Notes: generated from the sequence alone by a model not told the origin. Shown: positions 26,001 through 32,627, counted from the first letter of the stretch. The stretch: 64,000 nt of DNA from Heligmosomoides polygyrus polygyrus (GCA_947396885.1 OX377204.1:89600728-89664727), one strand, 5' to 3'. A program made the numbers and translations.

Positions 26001-28554
26001 CTCATTATGGCTGTTATACTTGGCGTCGCGTCGCTCGGCGTCGAAGTATAAACGGGACCTAAATTTTTTTCCAAATTTTGCTTTAAATCGAAATTTGTTC
26101 TACTCTGGTTTCATTCCGAATGTGCATGCTTTGACTTGCAGATCTTGTTCCGCTTTTAAAGTGAAAATGTCATGGTTAAGTGCTACTAGTTCCATGGAAT
26201 AGTCCCTCTCAAATGCTTTCAGCGGTGCATCGTCCAGGTCGCGCGGTGTACCAGAAAGATCCTCATGCATCCGAGTTCGTTCGATGCGGCTACATCATTC
26301 TCAATAGAGACACAGTGGGAGCGAACAAGTTCTACCTTGACGAGGCGGAGTATCCGCTGGAAGGAATTATCGAGGTGTATGCTCGTTGTACCACGCTACC
26401 ACCTGCGATCGAGGTCGACAATAGAGGATTTCTGGTGGGTTTTTGTGGATTTTTCACTCCTGAAGTTCTTTTTCACGTATTGCTTTTGAGGTTGACTGTC
26501 GCCAGTTCATATTTGATGACAATGAGCAAGCGTTAGATGACCCAAGGTGTATTAGGTGTCGAAATGATGCGATTTGAGGCCGAATTCTGAAAGTCCGCTT
26601 TAGGATTGTAGCGGACGGCAGACCTATGTATACATCCAACAAGGGCACACTGTTCCACACATTGCAAAGTCGGCGAAGCTGGGCTGTGAAGTACGATTGG
26701 ACTGTCATTCTCCATTAAAAATACTCTACAAACCCTTCTCTATTCGACCACATCTTTTGCCCAGTATGCAATGGTCTGCGCTTCATGATCCGCCGCGACA
26801 TCGAAGAGACACTTAACAACGCCTTCCACGTTCTGAAGCAATGCTTTCCACGCCCTACCAACAAGTTGGGGCTTAGAGGTGAAAGAGGATATGACCTCTA
26901 TTTTCTACTAAAATGGCTTTTTGCACCCGTAACAACTCTCCATTCACATACTGTCAGAGGTCGTCTGTTTGCTCGGTTGTTAACGCGCCTGTTTCAGGTG
27001 GACGGCTGTTGTTGTTTAAATAGGGCCATTTACAGGGTGCGGCAAAATTACCCGTGCACTGAAAATTCAATGGCATTTTGCAATCAAACTTCGCAAATCA
27101 ATTCTAACTATCAAAGTTATCTACTACGAACATGACAATTCAAAGCATCCTACAGTTTTTGAAATGATCGCCTTCAACCCCTACACAGTCCTTCAGACCT
27201 TCGACAAGGACTTCGCATGTGGCGCGCAGAGTCCAAATGTGGGTGTCTGGTAGAACAGGCTTTTTTCTCTAAGATGGCCTTTACAGAATAATTCATCGGG
27301 TTAAGGTCGGAGAACTGTAGGGCCATTCGTCGTGTGTGATGAAGTCAGGCAGTTGCTCGGCGCACCAGTCCTGGTCTACCTTCGCTTTGTGTGCTGGAGC
27401 AGAATCTTGTTGAAAGCAGCAGTAGGCTTCTCCGAAGTGGGAATCGGCTCATGGCTCGAGAAATCTTTCCAGGATATCCTTCTAAACCGCTGCGTTGATT
27501 TTCACGCCAGCTTCGACGAAAACTATTGGAGTTTCTTCTGAAGGTGTGACTCCTCCCCAAACCACAATGGTTTGAAGCTGTTTCGCACTTTCCTGAAGTC
27601 GTCTTTTGGCGGTAGCATCAGCAAGCGAGTCCCTAGTAATCCTCTCATTTTGGGATTTGAAGACTGGATTCGACGTGAGAATCTTTTCATCGCTAAAGAG
27701 GATGTCTCGAGCGCGTGCCACCGTGAATCCTTGCAGCAACCTTTTACACCTCCCATTCCCCTCTTCTTCATCCCCCTATGCCTAACCCTTTTGTAATCAA
27801 ATACGTATAAATTCCACAATGTTCAATCAACATATCTCAGGCGAGTAAAGCAGAAAAATTTCGGAAAAATCGAAAAAAAAAGGAAAAAAATGAATGCTTA
27901 GGTGCACGGGTAATTTTGCCGCGCCCTGTAAATAGTTTTCGCCCCAATTGTTGGAGAACTTATGCATCAGCCTAATAGATTACGCCATGGATTCACCACA
28001 CTTCCGTTTTATTTTACCTCGATTCCTGATCTTTATCTTTTTCTCAGCCCTAGGTTTTTCATGACGTTTTTTTTACCTAATTGAATCCTTTGCAGACAAT
28101 GTATCAAACGGTGAGCGGGATCGGAGCATGGGAACGTTACTGGGCAGTCCTTCGTCGCGGAATGGTGTACTTCTGGCGTTATCCAGATGACGAATCGCTG
28201 GAAAAAGTAAGCAGTTGTTATTTATTCGTTCTACAAAATAGCGAGTCGGCTAATTCGCTGATGGAGGCGTCTTCATGCTTTCCTTTGGTAGCTATAGGGA
28301 AGTCCTCCTTCCCCATCTCTGTTTGAAATGAGCAACTGCATTAGCGAAATAAGAAATTCAGCTCTCATTAAGTTAGCAGAGGCGGCATTGTTGGGAAATT
28401 GAATTCGTTTCCAGCGCCCTGTGGCATTTATGGATCTGAGCAAGTGCACGAATGACGAGGTGGTGGCGTGCAATCCCGACCAGTGCCCTCGCGAGAACTC
28501 GTTCAGCATTGACATGTTGGTCTCGACGACGCCGTCAATGATGGAGAAGAAGCG
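950..28554 (+). CDS. ANLN: Anillin (ANI-family cytokinesis scaffold), multi-exon, partial at 5' end
   Basis: Anillin crosslinks F-actin, myosin II, RhoA, septins and membrane at the cleavage furrow (family knowledge). Exons read by splice sites and phase: 950-1360, 2936-3112, 5427-5674, 8038-8224, 8278-8366, 8423-8507, 8565-8711, 11565-11655, 11753-11833, 11888-12001, 15447-15587, 15686-15832, 15915-16017, 16079-16173, 21613-21708, 23581-23764, 23833-24008, 24068-24149, 26223-26434, 28096-28206, 28415-28554, about 1040 codons. Phases agree across all junctions from the third exon on. The second exon ends in phase 0 but the third needs phase 2, so a small exon is probably missing in 3113-5426. 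Domain order (disordered N-terminus, coiled linker, anillin homology domain, PH) is diagnostic. Which nematode paralogue (ani-1, ani-2 or ani-3) it matches cannot be decided here. The first acceptor shows that the start codon lies upstream of the window. Confidence 0.88.
1694..2363. repeat. Foldback element with GC-rich internal duplication
   Basis: The arms (about 1694-1790 and 2255-2363) contain TATACGTCTTGTTTGTAC and its complement GTACAAACAAGACGTATA. The interior repeats a unit of about 170 bp twice: CGCCGGCGCTC then AGTATGAACACTTTTCGGC then TTTTGCACGGGCGA. In the anillin intron 1361-2935. Confidence 0.75.
4842..5222. repeat. Palindromic foldback element, 380 bp
   Basis: Arms of about 180 bp run from CATATTTGTTAAATTCAACT to its complement AGTTGAATTTAACAAATATG, passing through ATAACGACGATGCCGTCG on the right and its near-complement on the left. 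The loop is about 30 bp. In the anillin intron 3113-5426, the stretch that should hide a missing small exon. Confidence 0.8.
5427..8711 (+). CDS. ANLN: Anillin exons 3-7 (N-terminal region)
   Basis: Five exons: 5427-5674, 8038-8224, 8278-8366, 8423-8507, 8565-8711. The first carries a basic segment [14 protein letters not shown] followed by a proline- and serine-rich stretch. The split codons at each junction are completed correctly (phases 1, 2, 1, 2). The protein is rich in S, T, P, E and R with no membrane segment. The 2.4-kb intron between the first two holds a mariner relic, a tRNA-like repeat and a SINE. Some acceptors are weak in this genome's style (TTTTGAAG before 8423, GATTGTAG before 8565), but phase supports them. 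Confidence 0.75.
6270..7330 (+). mobile_element. Mariner-like transposase relic, split by a tRNA-like repeat
   Basis: The left part (about 6290-6768) gives [38 protein letters not shown] and [13 protein letters not shown] in shifting frames. The right part (about 7040-7325) gives [34 protein letters not shown] and [19 protein letters not shown]. These are helix-turn-helix and catalytic-domain pieces of a mariner/Tc transposase with stops and frameshifts. The middle is displaced by the insertion at about 6772-7029. No active product is possible. Confidence 0.8.
6772..7029 (-). repeat. Dispersed repeat with tRNA-like 3' part (copy 1)
   Basis: On the minus strand, after a segment containing GCTGATATCAGCGGCCGGCT, comes a tRNA-like stretch with A-box-like TGTGGTGTAACGG and B-box GGTTCGAGTCCC, then GCCTGGCG and a short AGAGTTTTGATCGC tail. 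The flanks at 6749 and 7033 share CTGTTACA-T/A-TGATGT and GCGATCAAA, a likely target duplication of mariner sequence. A second copy lies at 36966-37172. It is not a functional tRNA gene. Confidence 0.6.
7627..7860 (-). mobile_element. SINE family S, truncated copy
   Basis: The minus-strand copy shows the complements of the 3' part (GGATGCGCCGCGGAGACAAC), middle (TTGGTACCAATTCACCGACC) and B-box region (GGCGGGAAATCCGAAC), then a degenerate head (GCGACAGCTGGTGCCTCCCC). In an anillin intron. Confidence 0.7.
9062..9946 (+). mobile_element. Mariner element with TIRs, internally deleted transposase
   Basis: TIRs of about 30 bp bracket the element: AGGCTGTCCAATAATTC on the left and its complement GAATTATTGGACAGCCT on the right, with GTCCGAAAATTTT inside. 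It carries one ORF (9228-9875). It lies in the anillin intron between 8712 and 11564. The TIR arms still match well, so the element may be mobilisable in trans even though its own enzyme is broken (inference). Confidence 0.85.
9228..9875 (+). CDS. Mariner transposase, internally deleted (215 aa)
   Basis: The N-terminus ([19 protein letters not shown], then [16 protein letters not shown]) is the mariner HTH domain and the C-terminus has [16 protein letters not shown] and [13 protein letters not shown]. The spacing between the D of HDN and the D of SDYHLF is 34 residues, fitting DD34D. Mariner transposases are about 345 aa; here REHP joins directly to [10 protein letters not shown], so about 130 residues, including the first catalytic Asp region, are missing. 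The frame is kept across the deletion. Confidence 0.85.
   Translation: MDQGRIRTFVYYEWLLGNDTGTAVANICRACKEDAVSQRTVWRWFNHFESGDTSLEDREHPLKIMLCCWWDAKGMLYFELLPQGRTVTASIYTDQLEKLAAAVREKRPRRASVHLLHDNVRPHVAKETQQKLATLGWETVAHPPYFPDLAPSDYHLFRPLKYHLAGREFTNYDNLKSDIADFFESQPPEFWAKGIGDLPNRWAVDVDNCGDYIVD
9959..10199. repeat. Palindromic foldback element, 240 bp
   Basis: Ends GAACGAGGTTGTGAAG... and ...CTTGCAACCTCGTTC; inner arms TTTCTATCTGTTCGTCG and CGAACAGATCGAAAC. It begins 13 bp after the mariner at 9062-9946. Confidence 0.7.
10260..11150. repeat. Complex foldback element with three related internal arms
   Basis: The outer ends CGCTTCAATAAGACCGCC and GGCGGTTACACTGAAACG are roughly inverted. Inside, a unit with GTCACCCTCATATGGAAGC and TTAACTCCTGAAACTG occurs in alternating orientations (about 10440-10700, 10735-10985 and 10990-11070). 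Confidence 0.6.
11565..12001 (+). CDS. ANLN: Anillin exons 8-10
   Basis: Exons 11565-11655, 11753-11833 and 11888-12001. The first completes the AG split codon from 8711 and reads through a Tyr/Gln/Ser-rich segment. The second follows AATTTCAG and reads [15 protein letters not shown]. The third reads [20 protein letters not shown], an acidic helix-like segment, ending at a GTAAGT donor. Its acceptor is GATTAAG, unusual but matched by other acceptors in this gene. The 2.85-kb intron upstream carries an internally deleted mariner and two foldback repeats. Confidence 0.78.
12240..12690. repeat. Local duplication of a ~200-bp unit
   Basis: AAATTACGGGGC, then a GCGGA-AAATACCC-A-ACG-CTTCTACGTGCC block near 12275-12355, recurs at 12508-12575. 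Upstream of the mariner at 12719. No function seen. Confidence 0.45.
12719..13632 (-). mobile_element. Mariner element, degraded (copy 1 of the G-tract family)
   Basis: Inverted ends carry GCAAAAGTAATGAGAC next to G/C homopolymers (12 G at left, about 14 C at right), flanked by TTA/TAA. Minus-strand frames read [40 protein letters not shown] and [20 protein letters not shown], the same transposase as at 28705-29358. It is broken by stops and by an 18-bp inverted duplication at 13081-13117. Located in the anillin intron 12002-15446. Confidence 0.82.
14072..14335. mobile_element. piggyBac-like MITE with TTAA target duplication
   Basis: The 264-bp sequence begins CCCTTTCACGACATTGTCCG and ends in the inverted form ...ATATCGTGAAAGGG, flanked on both sides by TTAA (14068-14071 and 14336-14339). 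TTAA duplication with CCY...RGG termini is the piggyBac hallmark. No coding capacity. In the anillin intron 12002-15446. Confidence 0.82.
14630..14745 (+). mobile_element. SINE family S head fragment
   Basis: AGGCGCAGTCGAGGTGGCGC and TGCATTCTATCCCTCTGGGA correspond to the tRNA-like head and the start of the body. The remainder is missing. Confidence 0.55.
15447..16173 (+). CDS. ANLN: Anillin exons 11-14 (proline-rich linker to start of coiled segment)
   Basis: Exons 15447-15587, 15686-15832, 15915-16017 and 16079-16173. The first has the proline run [17 protein letters not shown], a candidate SH3 or formin contact (inference). The last reads [17 protein letters not shown] and ends [11 protein letters not shown], which runs into the helical segment of the next exon. 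All junctions are phase-consistent with TTGCAG-type acceptors. The following intron (16174-21612) is expanded by an antisense CR1-like LINE. Confidence 0.82.
16367..16774 (-). other. Open frame of 135 codons, unrecognised
   Basis: The minus frame reads [19 protein letters not shown] and [20 protein letters not shown]. It has a more protein-like composition than its surroundings but no family was recognised, and no splice-consistent partner was found. It lies in the anillin intron just before the LINE. Could be a repeat-derived remnant or chance. Confidence 0.2.
17227..20109 (-). CDS. LINE ORF2: endonuclease and reverse transcriptase, 960 aa
   Basis: It nicks target DNA and reverse-transcribes the element RNA. 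The N-terminal AP-endonuclease block shows [45 protein letters not shown] and SDHNGI. The RT domain shows [58 protein letters not shown] and the catalytic MYADDLK. The C-terminal thumb-like region reads [15 protein letters not shown]. Length and order are those of CR1/Jockey-group elements, and no stops or shifts are visible. The ATG at 20109 lies inside the end of ORF1. Confidence 0.92.
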   Translation of the reverse strand: MRRLLPTGKLDNGLRSIITDVSCFLINIRSLVANREAVEAALLHGSYDLVFITESWLKSVNELAPLLGAVHSHYKALRCDRSHKKGGGVLLLARSSFSMVSVFHESSPNAYEVIVSDITLSGRTIRFVLVYRAPNCSFSSSLQLSKVISDFGSCSHACIVLGDFNLPDIDWSKQNHSTVSHASSCFVDVFNCHSFKQHVDKSTRGNSCLDLILSNERSLVKDVKIAPPVGNSDHNGIRFTLDVRNIPSRPRLVRDFKAANFQKICDHLSDIDWLGIFRIAKNVDEAYETFISILHHVIDSFVPVRKLLNSSPRLPGYLARLISKRDLAWSAAATHDSPLAWSLYKSCSFRLHKALRKFNSHAEKKILASNRVAKFYKYINARIKDHPHIPSLVTADGVAVHKDEDKAELLAESFQAAFSHNYHQISNFSDPYASLFPCMENGVWFHKDEIVETLSRWEGSHSMTSDGIPLVFIKRILAYIAYPLEYLFNLSYMEGHVPRRWKHSFITCIPKKPPYSSPQNYRPVSITSIFCRVFEKILKKRLLQHLDKHRIISDCQHGFSRGKSTETALLSALNDWTRAVDAKAQVHAVYFDFAKAFDKVPHAGLIGKLKQIGIHHRIILWIQDFLCNRTYQVRLGQTLSKVYPAPSGVPQGGVLSPLLFLIYTQDLPFELLSNGVSVQMYADDLKIYRVIEKQEDREVLQAAIDLVNNWSIVHGLPLAPNKSNVLSIGNSRFSPNYKIGEVGLKVVKNVRDLGFIISDNLSFSSHCKNIVGKANARIYNLFKALRSNDVHTLIRAYKTYVRPVVESGTTVFNSLSKKDTLLLESVQNNFTRKLAIRCLNMDYRSMPGGAERCKLFNLISLESRRGIHDVVMAYKIMCGLVQLNPNDFFVVTNSSVTRGGSTKLRRSFARTCTRSRFFTNRVLPTFNRLVAKGLLSMKPATAKRYSSAVLASSTSDLGRK
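20079..20891 (-). CDS. LINE ORF1: RNA-binding coiled-coil protein, 270 aa
   Basis: ORF1 proteins of CR1/L2-type LINEs are nucleic-acid chaperones that package the element RNA. Near residue 50 there is a heptad-like helix ([20 protein letters not shown]), then an RRM-like block with [14 protein letters not shown] and [14 protein letters not shown], then a basic segment [23 protein letters not shown]1 overlaps ORF2 by 31 nt in a different frame, which suggests reinitiation or frameshift translation of ORF2 (inference). Confidence 0.85.
   Translation of the reverse strand: MISTVPSDVSPLRSASLPVKRGRTSSTSPRRMPLPMERFQALVMDALTVCKRDMAELNRRCVELMEENKRLREENLALMQRLDSYLSSNQSQSVSHPTSSPFQSQNVVSPVSDVEINRSIVIIGVPESLSDSPVERAQNDYHCVNRIFDYLGLECCPVTAYRMGRTIPNRNRLLKVVLPSSWFQKECIKRAPRLRYFPHRGVYIRPSLTKEERDRRRAERLSNSSSAKNFNRVVSQVSGNVSVSQSVSLNNAEHINSVDNVCVASSQPVN
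21613..24149 (+). CDS. ANLN: Anillin exons 15-18 (coiled linker and first half of the anillin homology domain)
   Basis: Exon 21613-21708 reads [15 protein letters not shown] and continues as a charged helix into 23581-23764 ([20 protein letters not shown]), matching the RhoA-binding helical start of the anillin homology region. Exon 23581-23764 then reads [14 protein letters not shown], and 23833-24008 reads [18 protein letters not shown] and ends [10 protein letters not shown], the C2-like beta strands of the domain. Exon 24068-24149 reads [20 protein letters not shown] and ends in phase 1 at GTGAGT. Together these are the best family evidence in the gene. Confidence 0.9.
21940..22425. mobile_element. 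Two SINE family S copies, tail to tail
   Basis: The plus copy at 21940-22104 has CGTAGCGCAGTCGG but lacks the B-box region. The minus copy at 22105-22425 is near full-length and ends at TCCGACTGCGCTACACGTGC. The (GGATAAA)n junction is the complement of the SINE tail. Confidence 0.75.
22603..23386. mobile_element. Foldback MITE family P, interrupted by an M1-like element
   Basis: Termini CCAGGAAACTGTCTCAAC and, inverted, ...TGAGATAGTTTCCTGG are flanked by TAA on both sides. At 22853-23263 an element beginning GGCCCGGGGCATACTT and ending GAAGTATAATATAGGCC, with TAA on both sides, splits the sequence CCCTAACTCTGCG that is intact in the other family P copies. The core contains an A-box-like GGTGACGCAGTG. 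Confidence 0.75.
24674..24833. mobile_element. PIF/Harbinger-like palindromic MITE (family M1)
   Basis: The element starts GGCCTATGTTATACTCCC and ends with the inverted GGGAGTATAACAGATGCC, with TAA on both sides. The interior is GC-rich and palindromic. It is inserted into one arm of an older inverted repeat (about 24440-24865) whose two halves read CAGCTTAAGG across the insertion. Confidence 0.75.
25930..26059. mobile_element. PIF/Harbinger-like palindromic MITE (family M1)
   Basis: Starts GGCGCCGTTTATACTTCC and ends GAAGTATAAACGGGACC, flanked by TAA on both sides (25927-25929, 26060-26062). Inner arms GCCGAGCGACGCGACGG and GTCGCGTCGCTCGGC can form a long hairpin. It lies 163 bp upstream of anillin exon 19. 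Confidence 0.8.
26223..26434 (+). CDS. ANLN: Anillin exon 19 (second half of the anillin homology domain)
   Basis: The exon starts after GCTTTCAG, completing the T left at 24149, and reads [20 protein letters not shown] then [11 protein letters not shown], ending RGFL at a GTGGGT donor in phase 0. In other anillins the residues before the PH domain have the same form (a G-x-I-x-x-K/R strand, then RGFLT). The exon joins directly to 28096 ([12 protein letters not shown]), so everything between is intron. Confidence 0.9.
26467..26935 (+). pseudogene. Decayed ORF with two CxxC motifs, unknown family
   Basis: One frame runs from about 26467 through two in-frame stops and reads [68 protein letters not shown] and [15 protein letters not shown]. 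The sustained protein-like composition across two stops suggests a pseudogene or transposon-derived zinc-ribbon protein. It is not part of anillin, because exon 26434 joins 28096 directly. Family not recognised. Confidence 0.45.
27033..27928 (-). mobile_element. Tc1/mariner-type element with frameshifted transposase
   Basis: TIRs CAGGGTGCGGCAAAATTACC and its near-complement at the right end are flanked by TA on both sides (27031-27032, 27929-27930). The minus strand reads [20 protein letters not shown] and [20 protein letters not shown], then in another frame [19 protein letters not shown], the Tc1/mariner catalytic motifs, with frameshifts between. In the anillin intron 26435-28095. Confidence 0.87.
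28096..28554 (+). CDS. ANLN: Anillin exons 20-21 (PH domain, first two thirds)
   Basis: Exon 28096-28206 reads [20 protein letters not shown] and FWRYPDDE, the beta1-beta4 core of the anillin PH domain that binds phosphoinositide and septins. Exon 28415-28554 reads [19 protein letters not shown] and ends EKK plus two bases of the next codon at a GTATGT donor. A mariner element begins about 20 bp after this donor. The domain's last strand and C-terminal helix must lie downstream (see 36642). Confidence 0.92.
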
Positions 28555-28574
28555 GTATGTTGACACTGATTGTA

Positions 28575-29462
28575 TTGGGGGGGGGGGGGGGGGCAAAAGT
28601 AATGAGACTCAACATGACGTGCCCATAAATTTCGTGATGGAGTCCGGTTTCGTGCTTCTCGTATTTGTATGTTTGTTTGCTACTCACTGAAGGCCACCTG
28701 AGAAGTGACCACTTTCGCTCTTTCCAGAAGCATGCCAAAACACCCGTCTGAGAGTCGACCTGTGTTGCGCAAATCTCGCCCAATTCCCAACCACCAGCAG
28801 CCTGGGCTCAATATTCGCGCAAATGAGAAGTACGTCTTCTACCTTAACCCTGCCAAGCAGCGAGTCTGGGTGAGGTCTGGTGACCTGTTACCGACCTTTG
28901 TTCGGCGAGATGTTCACGGCGAGAAGCATCTTTGGAGCTTTTGGGTCTGCGCCCATGGATCGGTTCACCGGAAGCTGTTTCCCAAGAGCACTACGATGAA
29001 CTCCAAGGCCATGGTGAACGAAATAGAAGAGATTGGCTGGCGGCTCGCTCTTATTCATTCGCAGCGCTTTAAGAAGGTCCTCCTCTTCGACAACGCCGCA
29101 CCCCATCGGGAGCAAGTAACTACGGATAAGCTTGGCCAGCTCGGCTACGTTCACATGCCTCTCCCTCCGTATTCGCCGGACATCTCTCCATGCGACTACC
29201 ACCACTTCTTGGGCCTACGGGACTTCCTGGTCGGAAGGGACACAAGAACCCAAGCAGTGCTTGACAACCACATCGAGCAGTTGATCAACACCAGGCCCAA
29301 GCAGTTCTGGAAGGATGGGATCAGGAAGTTGGCTGATCGATGGCAGCAAGGTCATTGACCTTAATGGCGAATACATTCCTCAGCACCGTTGAGCTGTAAT
29401 GGCTTTATAAAGAGATAAAGAAATTTGTTGAAGTTGTCTCATTACTTTTGGCCCACCCTAAT
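28575..29462 (+). mobile_element. Mariner element (copy 2 of the G-tract family)
   Basis: The left end has 17 G followed by GCAAAAGTAATGAGACTC. The right end reads GTCTCATTACTTTTGGCCC ACCC then TAATA, giving a consensus terminus TAGGGTGGGCCAAAAGT. It begins about 20 bp downstream of the anillin PH-exon donor at 28554. It carries the transposase frame 28705-29358. Confidence 0.87.
28705..29358 (+). CDS. Mariner transposase, C-terminal two thirds (217 aa)
   Basis: The catalytic part of a DD34D transposase: [57 protein letters not shown] and PPYSPDISPCDYHHF. There are 34 residues between the Asp of FDN and the Asp of CDYHHF. The N-terminal DNA-binding domain expected of a ~345-aa enzyme is not in frame upstream, so it is probably inactive. 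The first ATG here is just the first available one. Confidence 0.8.
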   Translation: MTTFALSRSMPKHPSESRPVLRKSRPIPNHQQPGLNIRANEKYVFYLNPAKQRVWVRSGDLLPTFVRRDVHGEKHLWSFWVCAHGSVHRKLFPKSTTMNSKAMVNEIEEIGWRLALIHSQRFKKVLLFDNAAPHREQVTTDKLGQLGYVHMPLPPYSPDISPCDYHHFLGLRDFLVGRDTRTQAVLDNHIEQLINTRPKQFWKDGIRKLADRWQQGH

Positions 29463-29591
29463 AGATAGATCTCATTTACTCATTTTTGTTCCATGACAAA
29501 GGCAAGTCTAATGAGACCTGAATGAACAGATTGTTATCCTGGTTTGACACACCAACTAAAAGTGGGGCGATTACTGCCCTCTCACCTCCTT

Positions 29592-30035
29592 CATCGCGCT
29601 TTACCCTTTCCAGACAAGTCTGCTACCAACTCACCGACCCAGAAGGGATGGAAGGCTTGGTTGGCCTGGGTGGGAACTCCGAACTAGGAGCCTGTATCGG
29701 GTTCAGGCGACATCTGGCACCCCCTCCGACTGCGCTATACACGCGCCTGATGTTAGATGTGTTGCCATAATGTCAACAAATGGACGCTGATAGCGCAGTC
29801 AGAGGAAGCACCAACTGTCGTGAGCACCTGAGATCGGTTTTAGGTTCGGGTCTCGCCTAGGGCAACCGAACATTCCATTCTTCCTATATCATTGAGTTAA
29901 TACGATATGCGTTGAGAAAGGATGAAATACGAAATAAAAATTGTTCATCGGCTGCGCACCGTAGCTCATTGTATATGCCAAGTACGCCCAAACATCATCC
30001 TGTGGAAGCAAAATGTGTGACGCTTTCCAAACGGC
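29592..30035. mobile_element. Two SINE family S copies in opposite orientation
   Basis: About 29592-29747 is a minus-strand copy (CTTTCCAGACAAGTCTGCTA, GACTGCGCTATACACGCGC). About 29783-30035 is a degenerate plus copy (GATAGCGCAGTCAGAGG, AGGTTCGGGTCTCG, TTGTTCATCGGCTG). Confidence 0.65.
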
Positions 30036-30870
30036 TACTGGTGCATTCTCATTTTGGCGACATCTATACGTCGGCTGACAGATTGTGCACTGTTGTGAGA
30101 GCTTCCAATATCGCTCGTCTGCGCTGCTTGATTACATTTTTGGCCACATACAAGTATATACAATTTGCTCGTAAAATTAGACACTTAAAATCAAACCGAT
30201 GCTCTTCCAAGCAAGCTTAACGGTTTTGAAACCCTTCCAAATCAGTACGAGCGTCTTCCAGATTAATCTTAAGACTCTTCGAGACGGTTTTCATAATTTT
30301 TCTCCAAGAAAATTTTGAAATGACTTTCTTTGAAACTTTGATTCACCTTCGTTATTGGGATAATACACTGTTTGAAATTGAAATTTTTTGTTTGAATTTA
30401 AAAAAAATCAAGGAAAAATAATGGTTCAAAGTTGTTCTAAGACATAGTAAGTAAGGCAGCATTTTTTCGAGCGCTAAAAAAGTCATGTAGTCAGGCAGTC
30501 GTCGAGAACTTCCTTTGGACGGTAGCAAGAATGCATTCCACACAATGTTTCTTATGTTTCGCCCCGACTGGTTATCATGCACAGGGCGAACATATGCCCT
30601 TAACGGAGGACGTCAGCCTCTGAAGACGACGAAACGTCGAAACGTCAGCCGCTGCTGAATAAAGCGTCCACCTAAAACCTTGTGTTGCACAATACGTACT
30701 AACTTTAAAAATGCTTGTTTTTTAAATCTAAGACAATAATGACGACGGCTAATTACATTTTTCAACCAAACTACTTCTACGAAAAATCTTCTTTAGAAAT
30801 CCCAAAGTTTAATGTCCACCCTTGGATTGCTTAGCTGGGAACAACCGAAGACGTCAGTAGCTACGTTGTA

Positions 30871-32147
30871 CAGGGTGGCCCATAAGTCCTGCAACAAAAA
30901 CATAGGCGTATAAAAAGGCTAAGGATGCGCCAAATTTGGTACACTTTTAAACCTTGTTTACACATGGTTTGTAGATTATGGTAGAGCGGTATTATTCATA
31001 ACGGTCCACTCCTGGATTGATAAGAGTCTTCAGATCGTGTGGGTTGCTTTGCAGCTCACGTCGCAGCCCCTCTTACGGAGTTTTACTTCTTATTCGTTCC
31101 AAAGAAGATATTGAACAATAGTTTTCCCAGGCTTTATAGAGCAAGACATTTTCTTGAAGACGGTTAATAAACAAAGATTGAAAATCTAAACACTTAGGAA
31201 TTTCACAGCTAGTCTTTCGCAGGTGCAATATTTTGCAGATGGACTGAGAACCGCTACCACGTCCTTTTCTTTTGCTGTTACAGGAATCGCTTCACCAGAA
31301 TGTGCATTTTGCCCTTAAACAGCGCGACTGAGTCTCTAATATATGGTGTTAGGTTTTTGTTCCTATCAAACGAATATTTTTATTGATTTTCACTATTTTT
31401 ACACAAAAACCTAGGGTGTGAGGGGACACATTTTGGAAAATCGTGTATGACAATATCCTGCCATGCGTGGCCGTTGTTTTTATATCATCAGATTCCCGCA
31501 AAGGTAGCATTAAACGCACTATTATTTTGACCTTTCTGGGATCGCTCAACTTTGAGAAATTTTTCATCAAATGAGGCAGAGGCTGAATACCCATTACAAA
31601 CGACGCGCTCCAACTGCGCTTACAAATTTTTCCTTCTACTCTCTTCTCCTCATAGCTGAGTCTTAATCTCACTTGTGGACTTGTAGAGCTTTCCTTGTAG
31701 TTTTCTAGAAACAACATATTGCTTAGTAATAGATTGCGCACACGGCTGAATATTGAATTTGTTCCAGCTGATTGCTGCATCCTGTATGATCAGAAAATTA
31801 ATAGCGTTCTTCTACTGTAGTTCAGATCCGTTCATCCAATGTTCACTCTTGAGAAGCCTTTGCACTGCCCTACACAATACCATCATACTGCATGTTCAAC
31901 AACCAATCTTCCGAAATTTAGTCACATCGGAACGGGAGCGCCCCACCACGGGCCAGAGAAGAATTTTCGGTAGTTTTACGTGAGAGCGCATTACTTTGTA
32001 ATAAGAGCAGCTACAACCATGATAGTTTCCAGAAGTATAGCACCAAGTATATGCTACATAACTGTTGGTATGCGGTTTTTTTTTGCAATTGGAAAAAGAC
32101 AACCAATAAGGTCGCCTAATTTTGTTGCAGGACTTATGGGCCACCTG
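30871..32147. mobile_element. TIR element flanked by TA (non-autonomous Tc1/mariner-like)
   Basis: The termini CAGGGTGGCCCATAAGTCCT and, inverted at the right, CAGGTGGCCCATAAGTCC match over about 28 bp with one gap and are flanked by TA. No transposase motif was recognised inside; the longest minus-strand frame (31349-31780) is lysine-rich and not assignable. Probably a decayed or non-autonomous element. Confidence 0.75.
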
Positions 32148-32627
32148 TAGTTGTGATGTTTCTTTTTCCTTTAGCAAGTTTATTTGTCTTCTGAAGGTAA
32201 ACTCGAGCTCAATGTCTCATTGCTATGACAGCAACAAATTATTGGCAATTACGTTCAATGTAGGAAACTCGTAAGGTGTATGTTTTGGGCATCATTTGCT
32301 AACCCCGTATGTTAGATTGTGTGGTGCACGACTCTGATCGTTAACCGTGCATGAAATAAGTGCTGATTGATGCGTAACAGTGTAAATAGTTATCGGCTGT
32401 CACACCTGGTAGCAGGTGATAAGTGTGCCGGTGGCCGTAACCCGTGTCTTTCAACAGGCTGACCGATTTGGAAGTGGTACTAGTGTGTGTCGAATGGACG
32501 CCGAGTGTCAGCAATCGTAACTGGTGACTAGCGTTCCTTATGACGTTCTCGATAGGAATTTTGAAATTCGGCTGATAGATGGCGGCGATCTGCAGTAGAT
32601 CGCTGTATAGGGTACCCATATATATCA

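Noticed and set aside
26491..26548. Possible anillin exon after RGFL
   Set aside because: It continues phase, but the known PH start (TMYQTVSG at 28096) joins RGFL directly, and the frame soon meets stops.
30600..30670. Hammerhead ribozyme
   Set aside because: CTGAAGA and GAAAC are present, but the flanking stems and cleavage-site triplet do not form the three-way junction; kept only as a recurring hairpin motif.
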